Assembly: GCF_022919135.1 (NCBI RefSeq)
Contig: NZ_CP095049.1
Location: 3,724,501 to 3,788,500, forward strand
DNA length: 64,000 nt
Direction: 5' to 3'
Source: Hymenobacter cellulosivorans
GTDB lineage: Bacteria > Bacteroidota > Bacteroidia > Cytophagales > Hymenobacteraceae
Shown here: positions 18,876 through 28,056 of the stretch, piece after piece
Position numbering within the stretch: position 1 is the first letter of the stretch
Layout of the letters: every line of letters begins with the position of its first letter
Program-made: the position numbers and the translations under genes
Notes under the pieces: generated by a model
The model's database searches: none
The model's input: only the letters and a program-made list of their open reading frames with translations
What the model was told of the DNA's origin: nothing

Positions 18876-20222
18876 CTAATTCCCGTCGGGCTTGGCGACG
18901 GCGCTGCGGGGGCTGTCAAACCACTGCCAGGCGGTGAGCGGGTCGGGTCGGGCGGGATTGAAGGCGGGCGTGTCGCGCAGGTACTTAGCCAGGCCCAGCT
19001 GGTTGGCCTTGATGCCTTCCACCACGCAGCGGGCAATTTCGTAGGCCCCGTAGGGGTTGAAGTGGGTGTTGTCGGCCAGGGGCTGCACTTGGCCGGGGTA
19101 GCTACCGGCCGGGTAGTGCACGAAGGCCTTAATCGACGCTTCCGGGCCCATAGCTTCATAAAGTATGGTGGTCATGGCGGTGAGGTCAATCAAAGCTACC
19201 TGCTCCTGCTGGGCCACTTGGCGGGCGGCGGCGGGAAAGTCGCCCAGGCTGTTTTCAATCTTGCCAGTGGGGCTAAAGGTGCGGCGGCTGGTGGAAGTCA
19301 GAATCACCGGGATGCCGCCTTGCTGCTTGGTTTCGCGCACAAACAGGCGCAGCCGCTCAGTGTAGGATTTCCAGGCCCCGTCGGTTGAGCCCTTGTCTTT
19401 CTGGTCGTTGTGCCCAAACTCGATGAAAAGGTAGTCGCCGGGCCGTAGCACGCTCAGCACCTTCTGCAGGCGTTTCGAGCTCAGAAACGAGCCCAGCGTC
19501 AGACCCGACTCGGCGTGGTTGGCCACGGCCGCCCCAGGCCCCAGAAACCGCGGCAGCATCTGCCCCCAGGCCGCCCAGGGCTCATCATCCTGATTCACGA
19601 CGGTGGAATTACCGGCCAGAAACACGGTGGTAGCCCGCGGAGCCGGCACGATTTCCAGGGCCGCCAGGCAGGGACTCGGGCCGTTGAATTCCAGCGTCAG
19701 CTTGTCGTCCCAATCGAGCTTATCCAGCTCCCGGGGCTTGAGGCTGACTGATTCGGCGGCGTTGATGCGCGGACTTTTCACGTTGAGCGTGAAGGTCTGG
19801 GTAACGAACTGTCCGGGCCGGGTGGTCGTCGTTTCCAGCAGCAGCCTTCTGGACTCGGCCTTGAGCATGGTACTGGAAGCGCCCTTGGCGTCGCCCAGCG
19901 TCACGGTGACGGTGTAGTTGCCCTCGGGTAGGTTCACGGAAAAGTAAAACGGCTGCTGGCTGGTCACGAAGTCGGCGCGCAGTGCGTCCTTGCCGCCCCG
20001 GTCCACGGCCGTCACGGTCGTGCCAAAGTCGAAGCCGTAGCCCAGCGTGGGTGAGTAAGCCGCTGCGCCCACAGCAGTGTAGCCCGGGGCCGCAGCGCCG
20101 CTGCCAAAGTCGAATTTAAACGTCGTCGGCTGGGGCTGGGCGGAGGTAGCCGGCTGGGCCGCAGCGCCGTGGGCAAGTAGGCCGGCGGCCAGCAAAGCGG
20201 TGGGGAAAAGGGTGGGCGTCAT
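18876..20222 (-). CDS. GDSL-type rhamnogalacturonan acetylesterase (CE12-like)
   Basis: A 448-residue secreted protein starting at the ATG at 20222 with signal peptide TALLAAGLLAHGAAAQ. The N-terminal half (about 33-195) is a beta-sandwich beginning FKFDFGSG, as seen in two-domain CE12 enzymes. The esterase domain follows: block I FLAGNSTVVNQ with nucleophile Ser206, a GHND motif, and the C-terminal DNTHFN carrying the catalytic Asp384 and His387. CE12 enzymes remove acetyl groups from rhamnogalacturonan so that lyases can act. It is transcribed divergently from the intact PL11 gene across 316 bp, and leads the minus-strand cluster. Confidence 0.9.
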   Translation of the reverse strand: MTPTLFPTALLAAGLLAHGAAAQPATSAQPQPTTFKFDFGSGAAAPGYTAVGAAAYSPTLGYGFDFGTTVTAVDRGGKDALRADFVTSQQPFYFSVNLPEGNYTVTVTLGDAKGASSTMLKAESRRLLLETTTTRPGQFVTQTFTLNVKSPRINAAESVSLKPRELDKLDWDDKLTLEFNGPSPCLAALEIVPAPRATTVFLAGNSTVVNQDDEPWAAWGQMLPRFLGPGAAVANHAESGLTLGSFLSSKRLQKVLSVLRPGDYLFIEFGHNDQKDKGSTDGAWKSYTERLRLFVRETKQQGGIPVILTSTSRRTFSPTGKIENSLGDFPAAARQVAQQEQVALIDLTAMTTILYEAMGPEASIKAFVHYPAGSYPGQVQPLADNTHFNPYGAYEIARCVVEGIKANQLGLAKYLRDTPAFNPARPDPLTAWQWFDSPRSAVAKPDGN

Positions 20223-20311
20223 GCGGGCGGGGTTGGCAACGAAAGGAGCTAAAAGTAGCCGCTGCCCCGGCCCTAGCACACCTGTACTGTCATGCCCGCT
20301 CAATAGCGCCA

Positions 20312-20388
20312 GTAGCGCGAACTGTGTAGTTCGTGTGCCCCGCGCAATACCCGTTGTTCCGGTACGCAAACTACACTGTTCGCGCTAC
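20312..20388. repeat. 24-bp inverted repeat in the divergent CE12/PL11 intergenic region
   Basis: Left arm 20312-20335 (GTAGCGCGAAC-TG-TGTAGTT core) and right arm 20365-20388 (AACTACA-CT-GTTCGCGCTAC core) are complementary with three mismatches. It lies between the two divergent starts at 20222 and 20539, so it could affect both, but its form fits a dispersed intergenic palindrome. Confidence 0.7.
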
Positions 20389-20538
20389 AATGCGCTGCAA
20401 CGCGGCCCCTGGAAATAATCAGCCCCTAGCAGGATAGTGCAGGACACCTGCCCGCTTGGAATTCAGGACTTTCGATCTGCTGCCAGCCTGTGGGCTGCGG
20501 CCCCGCGCCGACCTTTTCCACTTACCAAAATTCCTACC

Positions 20539-23500
20539 ATGAAAACAACCTTACCTCCCGGCCGCAAGGTCTGGCTGCTGTGCCTCACGTGGCTCATGCT
20601 CACGCTGCCCGCCCAGGCCCAGAAGTTTCTCGAAAAGCTCAACCGCGGCGTAGTGGCCGTGCGCACCAGCTCCAGCCAGGTGTACGTGGGCTGGCGCCTG
20701 TTCGGCAACGACCCGGCCGGCATCAGCTTCAACGTGTACCGCGGCAGCACCAAGGCCAACTCGGTACCGATTACCAACTCCACCAACTTCGTCGATAATA
20801 CCTCTACCGACGCCACTTACAGCGTGCGGGCGGTACTCAATGGGGTAGAGCAGGCCGGCTCGGCTACCACGCCCACCCGGGCCCAGCAGTTTCTAAAGAT
20901 TCCGCTCCAGCTTCCGGCCGGCGGGACCACGCCCGCGGGTGAGGCCTACACCTACTCGGCCAACGACTGCTCCGTGGCCGACCTCGACGGCGACGGCGAC
21001 TATGAAATCGTCGTGAAATGGGACCCTAGCAACGCCAAGGACAACTCCCAGAGCGGTTACACCGGCAACGTGTACCTCGACGCCTACAAGCTCAGCGGCA
21101 CCCGGCTGTGGCGCATTGATTTGGGCCGCAACATCCGCGCCGGAGCCCATTATACCCAGCTGATGGTGTATGATCTGGACAGTGACGGCAAGGCCGAAGT
21201 AGCAGTGAAAACCGCCGACGGCACCGTGGATGGGCGCGGCGCCGTTATCGGCAGCACCACGGCCGACTACCGCAACTCCTCGGGCTACATCCTCTCGGGT
21301 CCCGAGTTCCTGACCGTGTTCAACGGCCAAACCGGCGCAGCCATGGCCACCACCAACTACCTGCCCGCCCGCGGCACGGTCAGCAGCTGGGGCGACAACT
21401 ACGGCAACCGCGTCGACCGGTTCGTGTCGGCCATTGCCTACCTCGACGGGCAGCGGCCCAGCCTGGTGATGGGCCGGGGCTACTACACCCGCCTGGTGCG
21501 CGTGGCCTGGGACTGGCGCGGCGGCCAGCTCACCCAGCGCTGGACGTTTGATAGCAACACCTCCGGCAACTCGGCCTATGCCGGGCAGGGCAACCACCAG
21601 CTCACCGTGGGCGACGTGGACGGCGACGGCAAGGACGAGGTCTGCAACGGGGCCAGCACCATCGACGACAACGGCCGGGGCCTGTTCAGCAGCGGGGCTG
21701 GCCACGGCGACGCCCTGCACATGGGCGACCTGAGCCCCGACCGGCCCGGGCAGGAAGTGTGGCAGTGCCAGGAAGAGCCGGCCAAATACGCCGGCAAAGG
21801 CCTGCAGCTGCGCGATGCCCGCACCGGTCAGCTCATCTTCGGCGTGCCTACCACCGGCGACGTCGGCCGGGCCATGGCCGCCGACATTGACCCGCGCTAT
21901 AAAGGCGCCGAGCTGTGGGGCTCTACCGGCGGCGTCTATAGCTGCACCGGCCAGCAACTCAGCACTTCCCGGCCCAGCATCAACTTCGGGCTGTGGTGGG
22001 ACGGCGACCTGCAGCGCGAACTGCTCGACGGCGACAAAATCGATAAGTGGAACCCGGCTACCAGTTCAGTTACCCGCCTTGCCTCGATTTATGCCGAGCC
22101 CTTTAACATGGCTTATAACAACACAACCAAGCGCAACCCCGGCGTCTCGGCCGACATCCTCGGCGACTGGCGGGAGGAAGTCATCAGCCGCAGCCTCGAC
22201 AACCAAAGCCTGATTGTTCTGACCACTACCATTCCGACCACCTACCGCCTGCCCACGCTGATGCACGATGCGCAGTACCGCACGCAGATAGCTTTGCAGA
22301 ACTCGGCCTACAACCAGCCCCCGCACCCCAGCTACTACCTCGGCGGCGACATGGCTCCGCCGCCCACGCCCAGCATTACCCTGGTTGGGGGCAGCACGAC
22401 GCGCTTGGGCAGCAGCGCTACCAACGTGGCTCCGGCTAATGCCGATGCCGCTACCCAGCCCGAAAACCTGGCCCTGCGCTGGAACGGCTCGGCGAGCCGC
22501 TACAACGTCTTTGTGGGCGCGTCGGCGCAGGAGCTGGAATTGGTAGCCACCACCACCGAAACCAGCCTGCTGCTGGCCGCCCAGGCCGAGCTGAAGCAAT
22601 ACTACTGGCGCGTGGATGCCCTCTACGACGGGGATGAAGTGCAGGACGGGGAAACCGTGGTCGGGGAAGTCTGGTCGTTTACGACCGTGGATAACGTGCC
22701 GCCAGTGGCTCTGGCCCAGGATATTACCGTAACTCTCGACGCCACCGGCCAGGCCCGCATCAGCGGCCCCGACGTCGACAACGGCTCTTCCGACGCCTAC
22801 GGTATTGCCTCCCGGGCAGTAAGCCCGGCCGTGTTTACCTGCGCCAATCTGGGCACTAACCCCGTAATCCTAACCGTAACCGACAAAAACGGCAACTCTG
22901 CATCGGCAGCTGCTACCGTTACGGTGCTTGGTAGCTTGCCCACGGCGGCCATTGCCATGGCGCCCGCCAATGCCGTGTACACTGGTGGAGTGCCCACGAC
23001 GCTCTACCTGGGCTACGGGCCGCAAAGTGCAACGCTGACGGCTTCGGGTGGCCTGCGCTACCATTGGAGCCCCGCTGCCGGCCTGAGCGACGCCTCGGTG
23101 GCCGCCCCGGTATTTACCGCCGCCGCGCCCGGCTCGTACGTTTACACCGTGACGGTAACCAACGAGTACGGCTGCACGGCCACGGCCTCGGTTACGCTGA
23201 AAGTGGTGGATGCCCGCTGCGGCAACAAAAACGACAAGGTGCTCATCTGCCACAACGGAAAGCTGCTCTGCGTCGATAGCAACGCCGTGGCCGCCCACCT
23301 GACCAACCACCAGGACCAACTGGCTACCTGCGCCACCGACCCCGCCACCGAAGCCCGTACCGCTGCCTCGGGCTTTGCTGCTTTCGAGGCCTACCCCAAT
23401 CCCTTTGCTGAGCGTACTACCATCAGCTTCCGCAGCCCGCAATCCACTACCGCCCGCGTGCAGGTCCTCAACGCCCTGGGCCAGGTGGTAGCCACGCTCT

Positions 23501-23634
23501 ACGACGAGCCCGCCACGGCCGGCCAGCTCTACCAACTCACCCTCGACAGCAAAACTCTACCCGCCGGCTTCTACACCTGCCGCCTATTGCTGGGCAGCCA
23601 AATCCAGACCCAGAAGCTGATAATCGAGAAATAG
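20539..23634 (+). CDS. Rhamnogalacturonan lyase (PL11) with C-terminal modules and T9SS sorting tail
   Basis: A 1031-residue secreted protein. The ATG at 20539 gives the signal peptide VWLLCLTWLMLTLPAQAQ; the in-frame start at 20437 is not needed. The lyase domain spans about 28-610 and has calcium-type loops DLDGDGDYEIV, DLDSDGKAEVAV and DVDGDGKDEV plus NFGLWWDGDLQRELLDG. Then follow a fibronectin-III-like region, an HYR-like domain (VPPVALAQDITVTLDATGQ), a PKD-like region and a T9SS type A tail starting FEAYPNPFAERTTISF. It cleaves the rhamnogalacturonan-I backbone by beta-elimination and is exported by the type IX system, probably to the cell surface or medium. It is a paralogue of the broken copy at 2357-4394, sharing a near-identical DNA stretch around 21860-21900. 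Confidence 0.95.
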   Translation: MKTTLPPGRKVWLLCLTWLMLTLPAQAQKFLEKLNRGVVAVRTSSSQVYVGWRLFGNDPAGISFNVYRGSTKANSVPITNSTNFVDNTSTDATYSVRAVLNGVEQAGSATTPTRAQQFLKIPLQLPAGGTTPAGEAYTYSANDCSVADLDGDGDYEIVVKWDPSNAKDNSQSGYTGNVYLDAYKLSGTRLWRIDLGRNIRAGAHYTQLMVYDLDSDGKAEVAVKTADGTVDGRGAVIGSTTADYRNSSGYILSGPEFLTVFNGQTGAAMATTNYLPARGTVSSWGDNYGNRVDRFVSAIAYLDGQRPSLVMGRGYYTRLVRVAWDWRGGQLTQRWTFDSNTSGNSAYAGQGNHQLTVGDVDGDGKDEVCNGASTIDDNGRGLFSSGAGHGDALHMGDLSPDRPGQEVWQCQEEPAKYAGKGLQLRDARTGQLIFGVPTTGDVGRAMAADIDPRYKGAELWGSTGGVYSCTGQQLSTSRPSINFGLWWDGDLQRELLDGDKIDKWNPATSSVTRLASIYAEPFNMAYNNTTKRNPGVSADILGDWREEVISRSLDNQSLIVLTTTIPTTYRLPTLMHDAQYRTQIALQNSAYNQPPHPSYYLGGDMAPPPTPSITLVGGSTTRLGSSATNVAPANADAATQPENLALRWNGSASRYNVFVGASAQELELVATTTETSLLLAAQAELKQYYWRVDALYDGDEVQDGETVVGEVWSFTTVDNVPPVALAQDITVTLDATGQARISGPDVDNGSSDAYGIASRAVSPAVFTCANLGTNPVILTVTDKNGNSASAAATVTVLGSLPTAAIAMAPANAVYTGGVPTTLYLGYGPQSATLTASGGLRYHWSPAAGLSDASVAAPVFTAAAPGSYVYTVTVTNEYGCTATASVTLKVVDARCGNKNDKVLICHNGKLLCVDSNAVAAHLTNHQDQLATCATDPATEARTAASGFAAFEAYPNPFAERTTISFRSPQSTTARVQVLNALGQVVATLYDEPATAGQLYQLTLDSKTLPAGFYTCRLLLGSQIQTQKLIIEK

Positions 23635-23731
23635 CCCTATTGAGCGAAAAACGGCTGGTTCGCAGGCTAAGATACGCAAGTGCTCCTCTGGGTTGCCGTT
23701 ATTACTGACACCCGCATACTATTATTCTAGC

Positions 23732-23813
23732 AGATATACACTAAAGCACATTCTTTAAGATTGTTTACTAAATATGGTAAGCAGTATTAGGAAATGCGCT
23801 TTAGTGTATATCT
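23732..23813. repeat. AT-rich 16-bp perfect inverted repeat with T run
   Basis: AGATATACACTAAAGC (23732-23747) and its exact complement (23798-23813) can extend by four more pairs after one mismatch, and are followed by TTTTTTAT. The loop contains a second small dyad (GTTTAC and GTAAGC). The 23,635-24,048 gap otherwise holds no gene. It may serve as terminator for the PL11 gene, although the loop of about 50 bases is long. Base composition is clearly lower in GC than either flank. Confidence 0.7.
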
Positions 23814-24048
23814 TTTTTATACAAAACGCATGCTAGCAGTTCTCTAATTTGGTAAACATAATATCTAGATTGTGGATGGTGTTTACTAGGGGCCGCGCGT
23901 CTGAATTCCTGCTCAGTTGGCTTGGTGCAAAAGCCGGAATTGGGCAGGCAGAAGCTGGGGTAGGGGAGCTGAGTGTGAAGCTAGCAATGTGGTTCTAAAG
24001 AAAACCGTCGGCATACTAACTCGCTTTTGCGAAGAGGTTGCCCAAGCC

Positions 24049-26022
24049 CTAGCGCAGCAGCGTAATCGTGCCGTGCTGCACTACTCGTTTGCCAGTCTCG
24101 TCGGTGGCTTCGAAGCGCCAGACGTAGGCACCGGGTACGGGCTGCTCATTGCCCACCCGCCCGTTCCAGACCTGGGTTCGGTCGGTGCCGCGGAAAACCT
24201 GCTGGCCGTTGCGGTCTACCACGGTGAAGGTAAACGTAGACAGGAACCGGCCTTTTACCTCCAGCACGTCGTTGAGCCCGTCGTCGTTGGGCGTAAAGGC
24301 CGTGGGCAGCACAGCTTTCATTTCGCGGGCTACCACGGCAATATTCGAGTAGCTGGGCTGGCTCAGACCGGGGCTGGTGGCGGCAATGCGGTAACGCAGC
24401 ACTTGCCGGTCGGTGGGTGGGGCCTGGTCTAGGTACGACTGGCCGGTAGCATTGGCCGCGGGCTGGCTGAGCACGGCTCCTTTGGCATCTACTAATTGCA
24501 CAGAGTACTGCACCGTAGGGTCGGGGCCGCGCAACTCGGTCCAGCTTAGCTGCACTGAGTTGCCTTCCAGGTCGGCGGCTTTGGCGATGAGCAGCACCGG
24601 GCAAAAGGCCGGACTCAGCGCCGAGCTGTTGCCGCAGTCGTCCACAAACTGAGCCTGGTAGCAGGCTCCGGCCTCGGAGTTGAAGCGCTGGGTAGAGTCG
24701 CGCAGGCTGCGGCGGGCCGTCAGACCGATTTCGGTAGGGGCACCCGAAGCGGCGCTGCGCAGGTAGCGCACCCGGCCGCCGGTGGGCAAGCCCGGCACGG
24801 TAGCCGTCAGCTCCACCTGATTGGCGGGCGTAAAGCTGGCTACTAGCTGCGGTACGGGCAGCACCGGGCTGGGCGTCGTCGTGACGCAGGCCTCATTAGA
24901 AACGATGGTCGTGCGGGCTGCAGCGGGTCCACTTACGGCCTCCAGTTGGTAGCAATATTGTACCCCGCAGGTTACGGCCGCGTCGGTGTAGGCAGTGGTG
25001 CCGGCCGGCAGTGTGGCCAGGGTTTGGCCGTTGCGCCGGAGCTGATACGTGGCGCCTGTGCCGGGAAAGGTCAGGGTATTTTGCCCATTGGTAGAGCTGG
25101 CCGTCAGAAACAGGGAACACACCGGCGGCGAAACCGGCAGGGCCACCGTGGCGCACACATCCCGAATGGCGACGCGGTAGCACTCCGGGCCCGCAGCTGC
25201 GCTCAGCGTGGCTCCAGTGCCCGTGAAAACAGCCTGCGGCAGAGTGCGGTAGCCGCCAGGGCTGCCGGCATCGGCCTGCTGTAGCTCGTAGCGGTAGCCG
25301 GTGGGCAGGGCATCGAGCTGAAACTGTAGGGTGCTGCCGGCCAGGGTCAGGCGGCGAATAACCGGCGTGGGCGCCACCGGCAGAGTCGAGTAGGTAGTGC
25401 TGTCGGCCCCCACGCACAGGCCGCCCACGGCGTAGAAGCCCGTCACCACGATTTTGCCCGTCGTGTTGGCCACGGCGTACACCTGCGGACCCGCGCCCTT
25501 GCTCACGGGCTGCACCGGCCCGTCATCAATGCGGATGGTATAGGCATCGTAGGCCTGGTCGGTTACGTTGACGCGCACGAAGCCCGGGGCGCAGGCTTCC
25601 ACCTGGAACGTGGGCTTGTTGGTGGCAAATACCTCGTATACCCGCAGAAAAATAGTACCGGTGCCCGCCCCGGCCTGGGCATTTTCGGCCACCGTGACCG
25701 GGCCGGCCTGGGTGGGTGTGAAGGTGGCCGTGCGGCTGGTATAGCCCGTGCAGGGCGCCGAGGTCCGGGCGCCGGGCACAAACTGGTAGTACAGCGCGTT
25801 CCGGTCGACGCCGGCGCGGCCCGGGCACGTAATAACGATGCGCACCGGGCGGCCCACGCAGAAGCTTTGCACCGGCAGGTTGGTTTGCACGTCGAAGGCT
25901 TCGAAAGGCTGGTCACAGTTGCCGGGCAGTGGGTTCAGGCACTGGGCCCGGGCGGGGCTCAGGCTGGCCAGCCCCAGCAGCAGCAGAAATACGAAAAGGC
26001 GAAAGGAGTTCACAGGGCTCAT
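24049..26022 (-). CDS. Large secreted protein with gliding-motility-type (CHU_C) T9SS sorting domain
   Basis: About 657 residues from the ATG at 26022, which is followed directly by the signal peptide NSFRLFVFLLLLGLASLSPARAQ; earlier in-frame starts (26034, 26070) add only a short tail. The body is a string of beta-sandwich, fibronectin-III-like domains rich in Thr, Val and Pro with many cysteines, suggesting a disulphide-stabilised adhesin. The C-terminus is the gliding-motility-associated domain: TAFTPNDDGLNDVLEV, then VVDRNGQQVFRG and PVPGAYVWRFEATDETG. Such type B sorting domains send proteins through the type IX system. No catalytic motif was seen. It stands alone on the minus strand; its ligand is unknown. 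Confidence 0.88.
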   Translation of the reverse strand: MSPVNSFRLFVFLLLLGLASLSPARAQCLNPLPGNCDQPFEAFDVQTNLPVQSFCVGRPVRIVITCPGRAGVDRNALYYQFVPGARTSAPCTGYTSRTATFTPTQAGPVTVAENAQAGAGTGTIFLRVYEVFATNKPTFQVEACAPGFVRVNVTDQAYDAYTIRIDDGPVQPVSKGAGPQVYAVANTTGKIVVTGFYAVGGLCVGADSTTYSTLPVAPTPVIRRLTLAGSTLQFQLDALPTGYRYELQQADAGSPGGYRTLPQAVFTGTGATLSAAAGPECYRVAIRDVCATVALPVSPPVCSLFLTASSTNGQNTLTFPGTGATYQLRRNGQTLATLPAGTTAYTDAAVTCGVQYCYQLEAVSGPAAARTTIVSNEACVTTTPSPVLPVPQLVASFTPANQVELTATVPGLPTGGRVRYLRSAASGAPTEIGLTARRSLRDSTQRFNSEAGACYQAQFVDDCGNSSALSPAFCPVLLIAKAADLEGNSVQLSWTELRGPDPTVQYSVQLVDAKGAVLSQPAANATGQSYLDQAPPTDRQVLRYRIAATSPGLSQPSYSNIAVVAREMKAVLPTAFTPNDDGLNDVLEVKGRFLSTFTFTVVDRNGQQVFRGTDRTQVWNGRVGNEQPVPGAYVWRFEATDETGKRVVQHGTITLLR

Positions 26023-26097
26023 AACGTACGACATCCGCATTAGCGTTTGGCACGAGGCTAAAATAGGCACGGCCCGCGCAATAGTAGGCTTATTCTG

Positions 26098-26251
26098 TCA
26101 TCCTGAGCTATAGCGAAGGACCTTCTTCTCGTAAGTAACCCCCGTTCTTCAGCGCCAAAGCCCCTTACCACCGCAGTAGTAAAAGGCTTTGTACGTTGGT
26201 ATATCCTTCTGGAGAATGGGTAAGGAAGGCCCTTCGCTTTGCTTAGGATGA
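26098..26251. repeat. Intergenic inverted repeat, TCATCCTGAGC type
   Basis: Left arm 26098-26124 (TCATCCTGAGC, AGCGAAGG, CCTT) and right arm 26226-26251 (AAGG, CCTTCGCT, CTTAGGATGA) are complementary with a few mismatches around about 100 bases. It fills the gap between the gliding-type gene and hutH. Related short elements occur at 17638 and 47628. Confidence 0.7.
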
Positions 26252-26279
26252 CCAATAGAAAGTGCCCCCATTTTTTCCA

Positions 26280-27779
26280 CTACGGCCACTCGTAGCCCCG
26301 CACGAAGGCGGCGGCGGCGTGCAGATCAGGGTAAAGCACCCGGTCCCGGCTCACGAATTTTACCTTTTCGCGGAAGGCTTCCACCACTTGCTCCAGTACC
26401 GCCGAGGTGCGGGCCGGCCGGCGGAAAGCCAGGGCCTGGCAGGCATTCATGAGCTCAATACCCAGAATCTGCTCCACGTTGTCGAGTACCCGGCGGGCCT
26501 TGGTGGCGGCGTTGGCACCCATGCTCACGTGGTCTTCCTGCCCGTTGCTGCTCACGATACTGTCGACCGAGGCTGGGGTGCAAAGCTGCTTGTTCTGGCT
26601 CACGATGCCGGCGGCGGTGTACTGCGGAATCATGAAGCCCGAATTCAGGCCCGGCTCCGCTACCAAAAAGGGCGGCAGGCCACGCTGCCCACCGATCAGC
26701 TGGTAGGTGCGGCGCTCCGAAATGCTGCCCAGCTCGGCCACGGCTATGGCCAGGAAATCGAGGGCCAGGGCCAGGGGTTGCCCGTGAAAGTTGCCGCCCG
26801 AGAGGATCAGGTCGTCGGCGGGGAAAATGTTGGGGTTGTCGGTTACAGCGTTGCACTCGGTTTCGAGCACCTGGGCCACGTAGGCTAGCGCGTCGCGGGA
26901 GGCACCGTGCACCTGGGGCTGGCAGCGGAAGGAGTAGGGGTCCTGTACGGCCACTTTCTCCTGCTGCTGGAGCTCACTGCCCTGCAAGAAGCTGCGGATC
27001 CGCTCGGCCACTTTCAGCTGCCCGGCGTGGGGCCGGATCTGGTGCAGGCGGTGGTCGAAGGGCTCACTGCGGCCGTCGAAAGCTTCCAACGACAAGGCCC
27101 CCACTACGTCGGCGGCCTGGGCCAGACGCTCGGCCCGCAGCTGGCAGTGCACGCCGTAGGCCAGCATAAACTGGGTCCCGTTGAGCAGGGCCAGACCTTC
27201 CTTGGCTTCCAGCGTAATCGGCTGCCAGCTAAAGAGGTGCATGGCATCGGCGGCCTGCAAGCGGTAGCCTTCGTAATTCACTTCGCCCAGGCCCAGCAAA
27301 GGCAGGCATAGGTGGGCCAACGGGGCCAAATCCCCGCTGGCACCCAAGGAGCCCTGCTGATAGACTACGGGCAGAATGCCACGGTTGTAGAAGTCGAGCA
27401 GGCGCTGCACGGTGGCCAGCTGCACGCCGCTGTGGCCGTAGCTCAGGCTCTGGGCCTTGAGCAGCAGCATCAGGCGCACTAGCTCGGCCGGCACTTCCTC
27501 GCCCGTGCCGCAGGCGTGCGACATCATCAGGTTGACTTGCAGCTGCTGCCGCTCCTCGGGGGCAATGCCGGTGTCGCAGAGGGCCCCGAAGCCGGTATTG
27601 ATGCCGTACACGGGCGCGTCGGAGGCGGCCAGGCGCTGGTGCAGGTACTGGTAGCAAGCTTCAATGCGCTGGGTGGCGGCCGGGCTAAGCTTTACGGTTT
27701 GCTGAGTTGCCAAAAGCTGGCGCAGCGTGGCTAAATCGAGGTGGGTACTGGGGTCGAGGTAAAAAACGTCGGCAGGCAT
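26280..27779 (-). CDS. hutH: Histidine ammonia-lyase
   Basis: A 499-residue cytosolic enzyme, normal length. ATG 27779 (MPADVFYLDP) is chosen; the upstream in-frame stretch to 27992 looks non-coding. The MIO cofactor tripeptide is in GSLGASGDLAPL, formed from Ala-Ser-Gly. The N-terminal YGINTGFG and the later SSNGQEDHVSMG and NFHGQPLA blocks are also typical. It deaminates L-histidine to urocanate, the first step of histidine breakdown. No hutU, hutI or hutG is next to it, so the rest of the pathway, if present, is elsewhere. A tyrosine-specific lyase of the same family is possible but the general pattern is that of HutH. Confidence 0.9.
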   Translation of the reverse strand: MPADVFYLDPSTHLDLATLRQLLATQQTVKLSPAATQRIEACYQYLHQRLAASDAPVYGINTGFGALCDTGIAPEERQQLQVNLMMSHACGTGEEVPAELVRLMLLLKAQSLSYGHSGVQLATVQRLLDFYNRGILPVVYQQGSLGASGDLAPLAHLCLPLLGLGEVNYEGYRLQAADAMHLFSWQPITLEAKEGLALLNGTQFMLAYGVHCQLRAERLAQAADVVGALSLEAFDGRSEPFDHRLHQIRPHAGQLKVAERIRSFLQGSELQQQEKVAVQDPYSFRCQPQVHGASRDALAYVAQVLETECNAVTDNPNIFPADDLILSGGNFHGQPLALALDFLAIAVAELGSISERRTYQLIGGQRGLPPFLVAEPGLNSGFMIPQYTAAGIVSQNKQLCTPASVDSIVSSNGQEDHVSMGANAATKARRVLDNVEQILGIELMNACQALAFRRPARTSAVLEQVVEAFREKVKFVSRDRVLYPDLHAAAAFVRGYEWP

Positions 27780-27964
27780 GCGGGGTGGTGGAAAAAAGGG
27801 AAAAGGGTGACCGGCAAGTTCCTCAAATCTTTTGGAACCGGCTACCTCGCCGCCCAATTTGCCGTCCCGCCCTCCTCTGCCTGAGTTCAGCAGAGCATTC
27901 CGGATTTTGAATGTCTTAGCTAGGTGAGTTAGCACCAGAAACCGAAAAGGGAAGAGCAGCGCCC

Positions 27965-28019
27965 AAAAAAGCCCCGTGGAGCGACACCACACAAGGTAGG
28001 TGCCGCCCCACGGGGCTTT
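27965..28019 (-). terminator. Terminator downstream of hisS
   Basis: AAAGCCCCGTGG (minus strand reading) pairs with CCACGGGGCTTT and is followed by a T run on the minus strand. The loop is 28 bases. It lies 38 bp past the hisS stop. Confidence 0.8.
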
Positions 28020-28056
28020 CTCGTAAGTAAGGGCCGGAACCGCTACCGCAAGGGGG

